Below, one piece after another: positions 26,440-35,600 of a stretch of 64,000 nucleotides of DNA. This stretch comes from Pseudorhodoferax sp. Leaf274. GTDB lineage: Bacteria; Pseudomonadota; Gammaproteobacteria; Burkholderiales; Burkholderiaceae_C. The notes under the pieces were generated by a model. It was given only the letters and a program-made list of their open reading frames with translations. It was not told the origin of the DNA and did not search any database. The stretch spans positions 36,660-100,659 of the forward strand of contig NZ_LMNA01000029.1 of assembly GCF_001422445.1 (NCBI RefSeq), written 5' to 3'. The first letter of the stretch is position 1. Each line of letters starts with the position of its first letter. A program made the position numbers and the translations under genes.

Positions 26440-28323
26440 TCAGTTCGGGCCGGTGAACGACTTGGTGCTGTACAGGCCGTGCGGCAGGCGAGCCAGCACC
26501 GGCAGGCCGGTCGCCGTGTCCTTGGGCAGGCCTTCGATGTAGCTGAAGAACACATCGGCGTCGAGCACGCCGATGTCCAGGCGGCGCGCGGCCGGCACGG
26601 CGGCCAACGTCTTGTAGCCGTCGCCGCCTGTCGCGTTGAAGCTCAGCACGAACAGCCGGTAGCTCTTGCCCACGTCCAGCGCCACCCAGTTGCCGGTGGC
26701 CTGGTCGCGCACCTCGATGCCGGTCACGCGGTTGCCGAATGCCGCGGTGGCGTTCACGTCGAAGCGCATGCCGCCCGTGTAGGGGTAGGGGCCGGTCGAT
26801 CCACCCGTGCCGTAGACCGCCTCCAGGCCGTCTTCGAGCATGCCCTTGACCTCCTGGCCCGTCACGTCGAGGCGGAACAGCATGTTGCCGAACGGCAGCA
26901 CCTGGATCGCCTGCGCCGCCGTCACCGTGTCCAGCAGCGGGACGCGCACGCCGCCGCCGCTTTGCAGCGTGATGTCGGCGCCGCCATAGTTCCTGTTCGC
27001 GACCTCCAGGTAGGCCTGGGCCACCAGCTGTTGGATGTCGCCGCCGCGCACGCCCACGCTGCCCTCGGCGGTGCAGGCCGCGCTGGAGCGGCTGTAGTCG
27101 GGCGAGCCCGGGCCGCCCGGCACGCGGCGCGAGCACAGTTCCTGCGGCGCCACCGCCACCCGGGTCTGGTTGAACACTGCCACCTTGTCCTTGAACGGCT
27201 GCAGCACGGCCGTGGCCGCGGCCTGGGGCGCCGTCACGCGCAGGAAGCCGGTGGCCGCCACGCTGGCGGCGATCGCCGTGCGCTGGGCCGCGGTGGCATC
27301 GGCGCTGCCCAGCTTGTAGTTGTCGCCGATCAGCACGTGCGGTGTGCCGTTGCAGGCGGTGACCTCGCCCTTGGCGTCGAAGCTGACCTTGAGCTCGCCG
27401 ACCACCTGCGCGTACTCCCAGGCCTGGACCAGGCAGACGTTCTTGCCGTCCTTGTCGGCCAGCCGCGTGGGGTAGGCGCCGCCCGGCGTGCCCACGCCGG
27501 TGGTGCCCAGCGGGTCCGGGCCCAGCAGCGTGTGCGAATCGCCGCCCACCACCACGTCCACGCCCGACAGCTTGGCGATGACCTGCTGGTCGTACTGGTA
27601 GCCGATGTGGCTCATCACGATGATCTTGTCGATGCCTTGCGCGCGCAGCCTGTCGATCTCGCGCTGCGCGGCCACGGCCTCGTCCTCGAAAGTCGTGTCC
27701 GCGTCGGGGCTGGACGATGCCTTGGTCTTGCCGGCGATCGTCAGGCCGACGATGCCGATCTTCTGGCCGCCGCGCTCGACCACCGTGGACGCGTTGACCA
27801 GGCCCGGCGCGCGGCTCGCGTTCAGTGCCGAGTTGGCGCCGAACCGCACGTTGGCGCTCAGCACCGGCGTCTTGCAACTGCCCGCGTGCAGGCGGTCGAT
27901 GAAGCCCTTGAGCCCGCTGTCGCCTTTGTCGAACTCGTGGTTGCCCAGCGTGAAGGCATCGAAGCACACCGTGTTCATCATGGCGGCGTCGGCCTCGCCG
28001 TCGGCGCCTGCGCGGTTGAAGTAGAGCGTGCCCGTCAGGGCATCGCCGGCGTGCAGCTTGAGCACGTTGGGCGACTGCGCCGCCAGTTCCGCGATGGCGG
28101 CCGTCACGCGCGGAAAGCCACCGGCGTCCACGGTCACGGCCTGCGGTGCGGCACCGCCGGCCGAGAGCTGCAGCGTCTTGCTCTTGCTCTCCAGCGTGGA
28201 ATGGTGGTCGTTGATGTGCAGGATGGTCAGGTCCATCGGCTTGCCGTCGTCATCGGACCCGCCGCAGCCTGCCAACACGCCCGCCACTGCCGAGGCCACC
28301 ATCGCTTTTCGCCACATCGTCAT
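26440..28323 (-). CDS. Bifunctional metallophosphatase/5'-nucleotidase lipoprotein
   Basis: This 627-residue UshA-type enzyme has a lipoprotein signal (GVLAGCGGSDDD) and a calcineurin-like dimetal domain (ILHINDHHS, GDALTG, GNHEFD, MSHIGY, GGDSH) followed by the 5'-nucleotidase C-terminal substrate domain (GGVRVPLL, LPFGNMLF). It would hydrolyse nucleotides or similar phosphoesters in the periplasm. I prefer ATG 28323, five bases after GGAG, over GTG 28329. It converges with bphP. Confidence 0.92.
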   Translation of the reverse strand: MTMWRKAMVASAVAGVLAGCGGSDDDGKPMDLTILHINDHHSTLESKSKTLQLSAGGAAPQAVTVDAGGFPRVTAAIAELAAQSPNVLKLHAGDALTGTLYFNRAGADGEADAAMMNTVCFDAFTLGNHEFDKGDSGLKGFIDRLHAGSCKTPVLSANVRFGANSALNASRAPGLVNASTVVERGGQKIGIVGLTIAGKTKASSSPDADTTFEDEAVAAQREIDRLRAQGIDKIIVMSHIGYQYDQQVIAKLSGVDVVVGGDSHTLLGPDPLGTTGVGTPGGAYPTRLADKDGKNVCLVQAWEYAQVVGELKVSFDAKGEVTACNGTPHVLIGDNYKLGSADATAAQRTAIAASVAATGFLRVTAPQAAATAVLQPFKDKVAVFNQTRVAVAPQELCSRRVPGGPGSPDYSRSSAACTAEGSVGVRGGDIQQLVAQAYLEVANRNYGGADITLQSGGGVRVPLLDTVTAAQAIQVLPFGNMLFRLDVTGQEVKGMLEDGLEAVYGTGGSTGPYPYTGGMRFDVNATAAFGNRVTGIEVRDQATGNWVALDVGKSYRLFVLSFNATGGDGYKTLAAVPAARRLDIGVLDADVFFSYIEGLPKDTATGLPVLARLPHGLYSTKSFTGPN

Positions 28324-28414
28324 CGCCACTCCAGATCGTTCGGAAAGAGGAAAGCCGTCATGTTCGTGAGCGCCGGTGACATGGGCGTGAAAGGCCCGGC
28401 GGTATAAACCGGCG

Positions 28415-29266
28415 ATGTCCGTTCTTCCCGATCCGATCCCGCGGCTTCAGGCCGCCGCCCAAGCCCTGCAGACGCCGTGCGGCGATGGCCACATCCAGTG
28501 GCACCGCTGGGGCCCTGCCGATGCCGGTGCCGCCGGTCCCGTGGTGCTGCTGCACGGAGGCAGCGGCAGCTGGATGCACTGGGTGCGCAACATCGACGCG
28601 CTGGTCGCCTCGGGCCGCCAGGTGCTGGTGCCCGACCTGCCGGGCTTCGGCGACTCCGCGCGCCCGCCGGGCGGCGGCGATGCCGACGACGTGGCACCTG
28701 CTCTGGAGCAGGGCCTGGCCGAACTGTTGGGCGCCCAGCGCTGCGACCTGGTCGGCTTCTCGTTCGGCGGCCTCACGGCCGGCCTGCTCGCGGCGGCGCA
28801 TCCGGCGCGCGCGGCGCGGCTGGTGCTGGTCGGCGCGCCCGCCATGGGCGTGTCCGATGCCGGCGCCATCGTGCTGCGCGGCTGGCGCCACCTGGACGAT
28901 GACGCCGCACGCGCGGCCGTGCACCGCCACAACCTCGCGGTGCTGATGCTGTACCGGCCCGAGGCCATCGACGCGCTCGCGCTGGCCCTGCACACCGCCA
29001 ACGTGGTGCGCGACCGCATGCAGCGGCGCCGGCTGGCGCGCACCGAGGCGCTCAAGGACGCGCTGCAACAGGTGCGCTGCCCGGTCTGGGCGATCTACGG
29101 TCGCGAGGACGTGCTCTACAGCGGCCGCATGGACCGGCTGGCCGAGGCGTTTGCGCGGGGCCCGCGGTTCCAGGGGCTGACGCTGGTCGACGATGCGGGG
29201 CACTGGGTGCAGTACGAGCGGCCCGCGGCGTTCGATGCCGCGTTGGCGCAGGTGCTGCGGGCTTGA
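28415..29266 (+). CDS. Alpha/beta hydrolase
   Basis: This 283-residue protein has the canonical fold: oxyanion HGGSGS near residue 48, nucleophile elbow GFSFGG near 113-118, acid in YGREDVLY and base in DDAGHWVQYERP. The arrangement resembles aromatic meta-cleavage hydrolases and esterases, but the substrate cannot be named. It is divergent from the 5'-nucleotidase and stands alone. Confidence 0.87.
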   Translation: MSVLPDPIPRLQAAAQALQTPCGDGHIQWHRWGPADAGAAGPVVLLHGGSGSWMHWVRNIDALVASGRQVLVPDLPGFGDSARPPGGGDADDVAPALEQGLAELLGAQRCDLVGFSFGGLTAGLLAAAHPARAARLVLVGAPAMGVSDAGAIVLRGWRHLDDDAARAAVHRHNLAVLMLYRPEAIDALALALHTANVVRDRMQRRRLARTEALKDALQQVRCPVWAIYGREDVLYSGRMDRLAEAFARGPRFQGLTLVDDAGHWVQYERPAAFDAALAQVLRA

Positions 29267-29296
29267 GGCGGCGCGTGGCGCACCGCTGGCCTTCGC

Positions 29297-29590
29297 TCAG
29301 CGGCGTGTGCTGCCGTAGGCCGGATCGCGGTGCTGGTGTCTGATGACCAGAATCCGCACGCCCGCGTCGGCCTCGCGGTAGATCAGGGAATAGGGAAACC
29401 CATGCATCGGAAACCAGCGTCGTTCTTCGCTGGTGGGCGTTCCCAGGCCCGGCTCGCGGGCCAGAAGCAGGGCCACCCTGTCGAATTCGGCCAGGAAGCG
29501 CAGTGCAACGCCGCGTCCAGCCTCATGCCGGTAGAAGCGGGCGGCCTCGGCCAAGTCCTGCCCCGCTGCGCGATGCAGCGTGAAGCTCAC
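29297..29590 (-). CDS. RelE/ParE-family toxin
   Basis: This 97-residue protein begins FTLHRAAGQDLAEAARFY and has RVALLLAREPGLGTP, WFPMHGFPYSLIYRE and a final IRHQHRDPAYG, the pattern of ParE/RelE-type toxins paired with the short addiction-module component family. It starts at GTG 29590, overlapping the antitoxin stop, so the two are translated together. Whether it acts on gyrase or on translation is not decidable. Confidence 0.85.
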   Translation of the reverse strand: MSFTLHRAAGQDLAEAARFYRHEAGRGVALRFLAEFDRVALLLAREPGLGTPTSEERRWFPMHGFPYSLIYREADAGVRILVIRHQHRDPAYGSTRR

Positions 29591-29811
29591 TTCAATTCTT
29601 CGCGCAGCTGCGCCGTGAACGCGAGCCCATCGACTTCGGCGGCTGTTCCGTCGGAGATCTCGGCGTCGCGGCTGGCGGCAATGGCATCCCAGGCGCGATC
29701 GCGGTCGGCGTCCGCATCCAGGCTGGCAACCACCCGGTCGAGCAGGCGTGCGCGTTCGGCGGTCGGCAAACGCAGGAGTTCTGTCTCCAGGGATTCGAGC
29801 GGAATGGACAT
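29587..29811 (-). CDS. Antitoxin, putative addiction-module component (TIGR02574 type)
   Basis: This 74-residue protein shows the family outline: LETELLRLPTAERARLLDRVVASLD, a central W, and a C-terminal segment rich in acidic residues ending in EEL. It would neutralise the downstream ParE-like toxin and repress the pair. ATG at 29811 is the start nearest to the conserved N-terminus. The small operon lies between an orphan hydrolase and a DUF2845 gene, a typical accessory placement. Confidence 0.82.
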   Translation of the reverse strand: MSIPLESLETELLRLPTAERARLLDRVVASLDADADRDRAWDAIAASRDAEISDGTAAEVDGLAFTAQLREELK

Positions 29812-29933
29812 GGCGTGATGAGGCGCGGTGGCGGGTGGGTCAAGCTTGCCACAGATGGCATGTGCACGGTGCAGGGCAGGGCAAGCGCAAGGGCGGCTTA
29901 CCATCGGTTGCAAGAGAAGGAAGGAACGCTGCC

Positions 29934-30254
29934 ATGCTGAAACCCTTGATCCTGGCATGTGTGCTGTTGTCCTGGGGAGCCCAGGCCAGCGCCCAATCCC
30001 TGCGCTGCGGCCGCGACTTCGCCCAGATCGGCGAGACCAAGTTCGTGATCGAGTCCAAGTGCGGCGCCCCGGCCGCCAAGGACAGCTTCTGCAAGCCGAT
30101 CGGCATCGCGCCCAGCACCATCGGCCGGCCACCGCACGTGGCCTGCGACATGGTCGAGGAGTGGACCTACAAGCCCGGCATCGGCCAGTTCATCACCATC
30201 CTGCAGTTCCGCGAAGGGGAACTGCGCGAGATGAAGTACGGGCCGCGGCAGTAG
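29934..30254 (+). CDS. DUF2845-like exported protein
   Basis: This 106-residue protein has a signal peptide (LILACVLLSWGAQASAQ) and a small mature domain with four Cys (LRCGRDF, SKCGAP, SFCKP, VACDM), and ends with an EEWTYKPGIGQFITILQF-type beta hairpin. It matches DUF2845 proteins common in Burkholderiales, whose role is unknown. AAGGAA lies before ATG 29934. It is convergent with the siderophore operon, four bases apart. Confidence 0.75.
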   Translation: MLKPLILACVLLSWGAQASAQSLRCGRDFAQIGETKFVIESKCGAPAAKDSFCKPIGIAPSTIGRPPHVACDMVEEWTYKPGIGQFITILQFREGELREMKYGPRQ

Positions 30255-30258
30255 GCCA

Positions 30259-30798
30259 TCAGCCCGGCGCCGCGCTCCGGATGTACTCGATGTAGCCGGC
30301 GCGGTAGGGCGCGCAGGCGGCCTGCAGCTTGCCGTCCACCTCGGCGCCGACGCGCTCGCCGGTCCACAGGTGCGGCGCGACGGAGCCGTCGCTGGCGATC
30401 TGCAGCATGCCGATGTTGGTGTGCGTCATCTGGCCATCCTCGGCCACCACACCCTGCTGCAGGCACACGCCGATGGGCACGCCGGGCTTGCTGCTGGGCG
30501 GCACGATGGCCACGGCCGACAGCTGGCCGGCGATGGGCCGCTCGGGCACCACGACGGTGCGGATGCCTTCGCGCGGCTGGGCCAGGGTCTTTTGCAGCGC
30601 GGCGACCAGCGCCTTGGCGCGTTCCTGCGCCGCGGTGCCGCCGGCGATGCGCTGCATCTCCTTGGCCAGTTCCTGCGGGTAGCGCTGCGCGGCAGGCGGC
30701 GACAGCAGCGGATGGGGGCTCTGGGCTTGCGCCAGCGGTGCGTGCAGCGCGAAGACCGCTGCGCAAGCCAGCAGGGCCGTGCGGTGGCGTGCGTGCAT
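30259..30798 (-). CDS. Unknown exported protein at the end of the siderophore operon
   Basis: This 179-residue protein has a signal peptide (HRTALLACAAVFALHAPLAQAQ) and no membrane segment afterwards. The mature part has a helical stretch near residues 45-80, then beta-rich text with two Cys (GVCLQQG, AACAPYR) that could pair in the periplasm. I do not recognise the family. It starts two bases after the isochorismatase stop, so it is almost surely co-transcribed with the siderophore genes and may be a periplasmic helper for export or iron release; that is inference. Confidence 0.65.
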   Translation of the reverse strand: MHARHRTALLACAAVFALHAPLAQAQSPHPLLSPPAAQRYPQELAKEMQRIAGGTAAQERAKALVAALQKTLAQPREGIRTVVVPERPIAGQLSAVAIVPPSSKPGVPIGVCLQQGVVAEDGQMTHTNIGMLQIASDGSVAPHLWTGERVGAEVDGKLQAACAPYRAGYIEYIRSAAPG

Positions 30799-30800
30799 GG

Positions 30801-31448
30801 TCAGTCCGCCGCCAGCAGTTGCGCGGTGGTCAGCACCTGCCCGCAGGTGGCCGCCACCCACTGCAGCGCCATGTCGTGCTTCTCGCGCGAGAAATCGGCC
30901 AGCGCGTCTGCCACGAAGAACGGCTCGATGTCGCGCTGGAAGGCTTCGCCGGCCGTGCACAGGCAGCCGATGTGGGCGTAGACGCCCGTGATGACGAGCT
31001 GGTCGCGGCCGCGCACGCGCATCAGCGTCTCCAGGTTGCTGCGCTGGAAGGCGCTGTAGCGGTGCTTGGTCAGCACGTGGTCGCCGGCCTGCGGCGCCAG
31101 CGCTGCCACGATCCGTTCGTGCTCCGGCAGGGCGCGCATGCCGGGGCCCCACAGCTCGGCCTGCAGTCCGCGGTCACGCCGGTCCTGGTTGCCGTGCTGG
31201 GCCGTGTAGAACACCGGCACGCCGGCCTGGCGGGCCCAGGCCAGCAGCTGCGCAAGATGGGCCACGGCAGTCTGCAGCGGCTCGGCCGCGGGCGGGAAGG
31301 CGGCGAGGAAGTAGTCCTGCATGTCGTGCACGAGCAGCGCGGCGCGCGAGGCGTCCAGGCGCCAGGGCGCGCGCGACGGCGGCAGTTCATCGGCGCGCGG
31401 CAGCGCGTAGGCAGGGATGCTGGGCAGGCGGCGTGGGGTGTCGGTCAT
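30801..31448 (-). CDS. Isochorismatase (EntB-like, without carrier domain)
   Basis: This 215-residue enzyme converts isochorismate to 2,3-dihydro-2,3-dihydroxybenzoate and pyruvate. It shows LLVHDMQDYF, the KHRYSAF segment, TGVYAHIGC and the VADALADFS signature as in EntB. E. coli EntB carries a C-terminal aryl carrier domain; here the protein ends after the isochorismatase domain, and a separate carrier gene lies at 36594-36827. ATG overlaps the isochorismate synthase stop. Confidence 0.92.
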   Translation of the reverse strand: MTDTPRRLPSIPAYALPRADELPPSRAPWRLDASRAALLVHDMQDYFLAAFPPAAEPLQTAVAHLAQLLAWARQAGVPVFYTAQHGNQDRRDRGLQAELWGPGMRALPEHERIVAALAPQAGDHVLTKHRYSAFQRSNLETLMRVRGRDQLVITGVYAHIGCLCTAGEAFQRDIEPFFVADALADFSREKHDMALQWVAATCGQVLTTAQLLAAD

Positions 31449-32650
31449 AGGTCCGGTGACAGGAGCGCGGGGTCGATGCCGAGCGCGTTGAGCATGGCAT
31501 TGAATTTTGCGCGCGTCTCGGCGGCCTCCAGCGCGGGTGCGGAGTCGGCGACGATGCCGGCGCCGGCGAACAGGCGGGCCTCGTGGCCCTGCACGTGCGC
31601 GCAGCGCAGCGCCACATGCCACGCGCCGTCGCCGGCCGCATCGCACCAGCCGACGGCGCCGGCGTAGAAGCCGCGCGGCACGGGTTCCAGCTGGGCGATG
31701 AGCGCGGCGGCCGCGGCGCGCGGCGTGCCGCAGACGGCCGGCGTGGGGTGCAGCAGCGCAGCCAGTGCGGCGCTGGAAGACTGCGGCAGGCCGCCGGGCG
31801 AGGCGTCCTTGAGCTCGCCCTCGATGCGCGTGCCCAGGTGCCACATGCTGGCCGTGGCGTGCAGCGCGGGCGTGGCCGGCACGCGCAGCTGGCGGCACAG
31901 CGGCGCGAGCAGGTCGGCGATGGCCTGCACCACGTAGCGGTGCTCGCCCAGGTCCTTGGCCGAGCGGCGCAAGGCCTCGGCGCGGGCTTCGCTGGCGGCC
32001 AGGTCCGGGCCGCGCGCAGCGGAGCCGGCCAGCGGCTCGCTCGCGATGGCCGCGCCGCGGCGCGACAGCAGCAGCTCGGGCGTGGCGCCGACCAGCCAGG
32101 CCGGCGCGGCATCGGCGGTCTGCAGGGGCAGCACGTAGCGCAGCACGCCCGGGTCGCCGGCCAGGCGCCGCGCCAGCCACCAGGGGTCGATGGGCGTAGC
32201 GCTGCGCGCGCGCAGCGTGCGGGCCAGCACCACCTTGTGCAGGCCCGTGCCGCCAGGGGCCGCGCCCTGCAGGCGTTGCACGGCCCTGGCCACGGCGTCC
32301 GCGTAGCCGGCGCGCCCGGGCTCGGCCTGCAGCGACCAGCCTTGCGGCGCCTGGGCCTGGCCGGCCATGCAGTGCAGCCAGGCGGCGGCGGTGCCGGCGT
32401 CGCGCACGCGGCGCGGCGCCAGCAGGTGCGCGGGCGCGCTGCGGTCGAATGGCAGGGCGCCGACCAGCCTGGCATCGGCTGCGGCGCCCGCGAAGTGCTG
32501 TGCGACCGCGCTGCCCAGCTGCGCCGCCGGCACGGCCAGCTGCGCCTGCAGGCCTTCGCTGAGCAGGCCGCCTTCGCGCGACAGCAGCAGCATGCGCGTG
32601 CCGCCATCGGCGGCCTGCTGCGCAGGCCGGGCAAGGTCCTCGCGCATCAT
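31445..32650 (-). CDS. Isochorismate synthase (EntC/DhbC-like)
   Basis: This 401-residue chorismate-binding enzyme makes isochorismate. Key segments: LHKVVLART, GATPELLL, SEPLAGSAARG, KDLGEHRYVVQAI, WHLGTRIEG and HPTPAVCGTP, then GFYAGAVGW near the active-site end. Two ATGs (32650 and 32647) are adjacent; the first overlaps the NRPS stop. It provides the first committed step to 2,3-dihydroxybenzoate in this operon. Confidence 0.93.
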   Translation of the reverse strand: MMREDLARPAQQAADGGTRMLLLSREGGLLSEGLQAQLAVPAAQLGSAVAQHFAGAAADARLVGALPFDRSAPAHLLAPRRVRDAGTAAAWLHCMAGQAQAPQGWSLQAEPGRAGYADAVARAVQRLQGAAPGGTGLHKVVLARTLRARSATPIDPWWLARRLAGDPGVLRYVLPLQTADAAPAWLVGATPELLLSRRGAAIASEPLAGSAARGPDLAASEARAEALRRSAKDLGEHRYVVQAIADLLAPLCRQLRVPATPALHATASMWHLGTRIEGELKDASPGGLPQSSSAALAALLHPTPAVCGTPRAAAAALIAQLEPVPRGFYAGAVGWCDAAGDGAWHVALRCAHVQGHEARLFAGAGIVADSAPALEAAETRAKFNAMLNALGIDPALLSPDL

Positions 32651-35600
32651 GCCTGCATGTCCGCCTGCGCCATCCTGGCGGCCAGCAGCGGTGCGATCGA
32701 TGCGGTGGCCTCGGCGCCCGTCATCTGCGCGTGCAGCAGCGGCACTTCCAGGGTGTCCACGCGCCCGGCGTAAGCGCTCCAGCGCGCGGCCTGCAGCTGG
32801 GGCTTGCCGGCATGGTCGCGCGCGGCGCGCACATGGGTCAGCGTGCCGGCCATGCGCTGGTGGCGGTGCTGGCGGATCAGGCGGTTGGTATCGGTCACCA
32901 CGCGCACCACGCCTTCGAGCGCGGCCGCGGGCAGGTTGCCCAGCGCGGTGTCGCCCGCGCGCAGGAAGTCCACCACCTTGTCGCGCGTGTCCAGGTCGGG
33001 GTGGCCTTCGGGGTCGTGGCCGGCGATGGCCAGCAGCGCCCGCAGGGCCTGCAGCGGCGTGGGCTCGGGCTCGTCGCGCCAGCAGTCGGCCGGGTAGGCG
33101 TCCAGCAGTGCGACCAGGCCGACCTGGCGCCCCATCTGCTGCAGGGCCACGGCCATGGCCTGCGCGATGATGCCGCCCACCGACCAGCCGGCCAGGTGGA
33201 TGGGTCCCAGCGGCTGCAGCGCGGCCACGCGCGCGGCGTAGTCCTGGGCCAGCGCTTCGATGCCGCCCGGCAGCGGATGCTCGGGCGCCAAGGCCGGCGA
33301 TTGCAGGCCCCAGACGCTGCGCGAGGGGGCCATCCGGCTCACCGCGCGCGCCAGCAGCCGGTAGCCCCAGGCGATGCCGCCGGCCGGGTGCACGACGAAC
33401 AGCGGGGCCTGTCCCGCATCGCCGGCGGCCAACCGGATCAGCGGTTTGAGCCCGTTGTCGAAGCGCACCGCCTCGCCGTCGATGGCGGCGGCCAGCGCGG
33501 CCACGGTGGGTGTCTCGAACAGCGAGCCCAGGCCCGGGTTGCGGTGCCAGCGCTCCTCGATCTGCAGCAGCAGCTGCACGGCCGAGAGCGAGTCGCCGCC
33601 CAGGCTGAAGAAATCGGCGTCGGCGCCCACCGCGGTGCCGGCCGGCAGGCGCAGCAACTCGGCGAACAGTGCGGCGACGGCCACCTCGGTGGCGGTCTGC
33701 GGCGCCCGGCCGGCCGCGGCGCCGTCGGCGAAGCGCGGCGCCGGCAGGGCCTGGCGGTCCAGCTTGCCGTTGGATGTGACGGGCCAGTCGGACAGCGGCA
33801 CGATGGCCGCGGGCAGCATGTAGTCGGGCACGCGCGCGGCCAGGCGCTCGCGCAGTTCCCCGGCCGAAGCCGCGGCACCGTCGCTGCTCAGCTGAACGTA
33901 GGCCACCAGGCGCCGTTCTCCATCCTGGCCACCCGTGTCCTCGCGCAGCATGACCTCGGCGCGCGCCACCAGGCCGGTGCCGTGCAGCGCCGCCTCGATC
34001 TCGCCGAGCTCGATGCGCAGGCCGCGCAGCTTGACCTGGTGGTCGCTGCGCCCGAGGAAGACGACGGCGCCGTCCTCGGCGCGCCAGCGCGCGAGATCGC
34101 CCGTCCGGTAGAGGCGTTCGCCCGCGCGGTGCGGATCGGGCAGGAAGCGCTCGGACGTGAGGTCGTCGCGCCCCAGGTAGCCGCGCGCGAGCTGCACGCC
34201 GCCCAGGTACAGGTCGCCGGCCACGCCCGGGGGCAGCGGGCGCATGCGGGCGTCCAGCACGTAGAGCCGCGTGTTCCAGACCGGCAGGCCGATCGGCACG
34301 GGCCGGCTGCGGTCGTCGGCCAAGGCCGGCCACCAGCTCACATCGACGGCGGCCTCGGTCGGGCCGTACAGGTTGTGCAACTCGGCCGTGAGCGTGGCGT
34401 GCAGCCGGTCGCGCAGCGGGGCGGGCAATTCTTCGCCGCTGCAGAAGATGCGCTGCACCACGAGGCCGCGCGCGGCCGGGTGCGCGAGGAAGGCGGCCAG
34501 CATGGACGGCACGAAGTGGCAGGTGGTGATGCGCTGCCCACGGATGATCTGTGCGAGCGCGGCCGGGTCGCGGTGCGCCCCGGGCGGCGCGATGACCAGC
34601 GTGCAGCCCGTCACGAGCGGCAGGAAGAACTCCCAGACCGAGACGTCGAAGGTGGCAGGCGTCTTCTGCAGGATGCGGTCGTCGGGCGTGAAGCCGTAGT
34701 GCTGGCGCATCCATTCGAGCCGGTTGACGATGGCCTGGTGCGCGATCAGCACGCCCTTGGGCTCGCCGGTGGAGCCCGAGGTGTAGATCACGTAGGCGGC
34801 GTCCACGGGGGCGGGCGGCGCGTCCAGCATGGCATCCGTCTGCTGCGGCCAGTCGGCCGTGCGCAGGCGTGTGAGCGTGGGTGGCAGGCGCGCCGCGTCC
34901 TCGGCACGCACGAGCGCGCAGACGGGCCTGGACAGGCCGACCACGCGCGCGAGACGCTCGGGCGGGTGCGACAGGTCCAGCGGCAGGTAGGCGCCGCCCG
35001 CGCGCAGCACGGCCACGAGCGCGACCACCAGCTCCAGCGAGCGCGGCAACGCCACGGCCACCAGCCGGTCCGGCCCCACGCCACGCGCGCGCAGCGTGCA
35101 GGCCAGTGCACGCGAGCGCTGCTCCAGCTCGGCATAGGTCAGCGCCTGGCCTTCGAACTCCAGCGCGGTGGCTTCGGGCCGCTCCGCCATCTGTTTCGCC
35201 ATCTGCGCCTCGATCAGCGCGGCCAGCGTGGTGGCCGGCACGGCATGCTCGGTGGCGTTCAGCGCGAACAGGTGGCGCTGCGCCTCGGCGGGGCTGGCCA
35301 GCGGCATGTCGTCCACCGCATGGGCCGTGAGCGCGCTGCGCAGGAACTCGGGCAGCCGCGCCAGGTGGCCGGCCACGCTGGCTTCGCTGTAGAGCGCGGG
35401 GTTGGCCTCGATCTCCAGCGCCAGCTGCTGCACGCCGTCGCCGCGCCAGCCGATGGTCAGGTCGTCGATGGGCCCCGTGCCCAGGATCTCCAGCCGCGTC
35501 GAGAGGCCGGGCAATGCCAGCGGCTTGTAGAAGGGCTGCACGTTGATGAGCGCGGCATGCAGCCGGCGCTGGCCGCCCAGCAGGTTCAGGTCGCGGCGCA

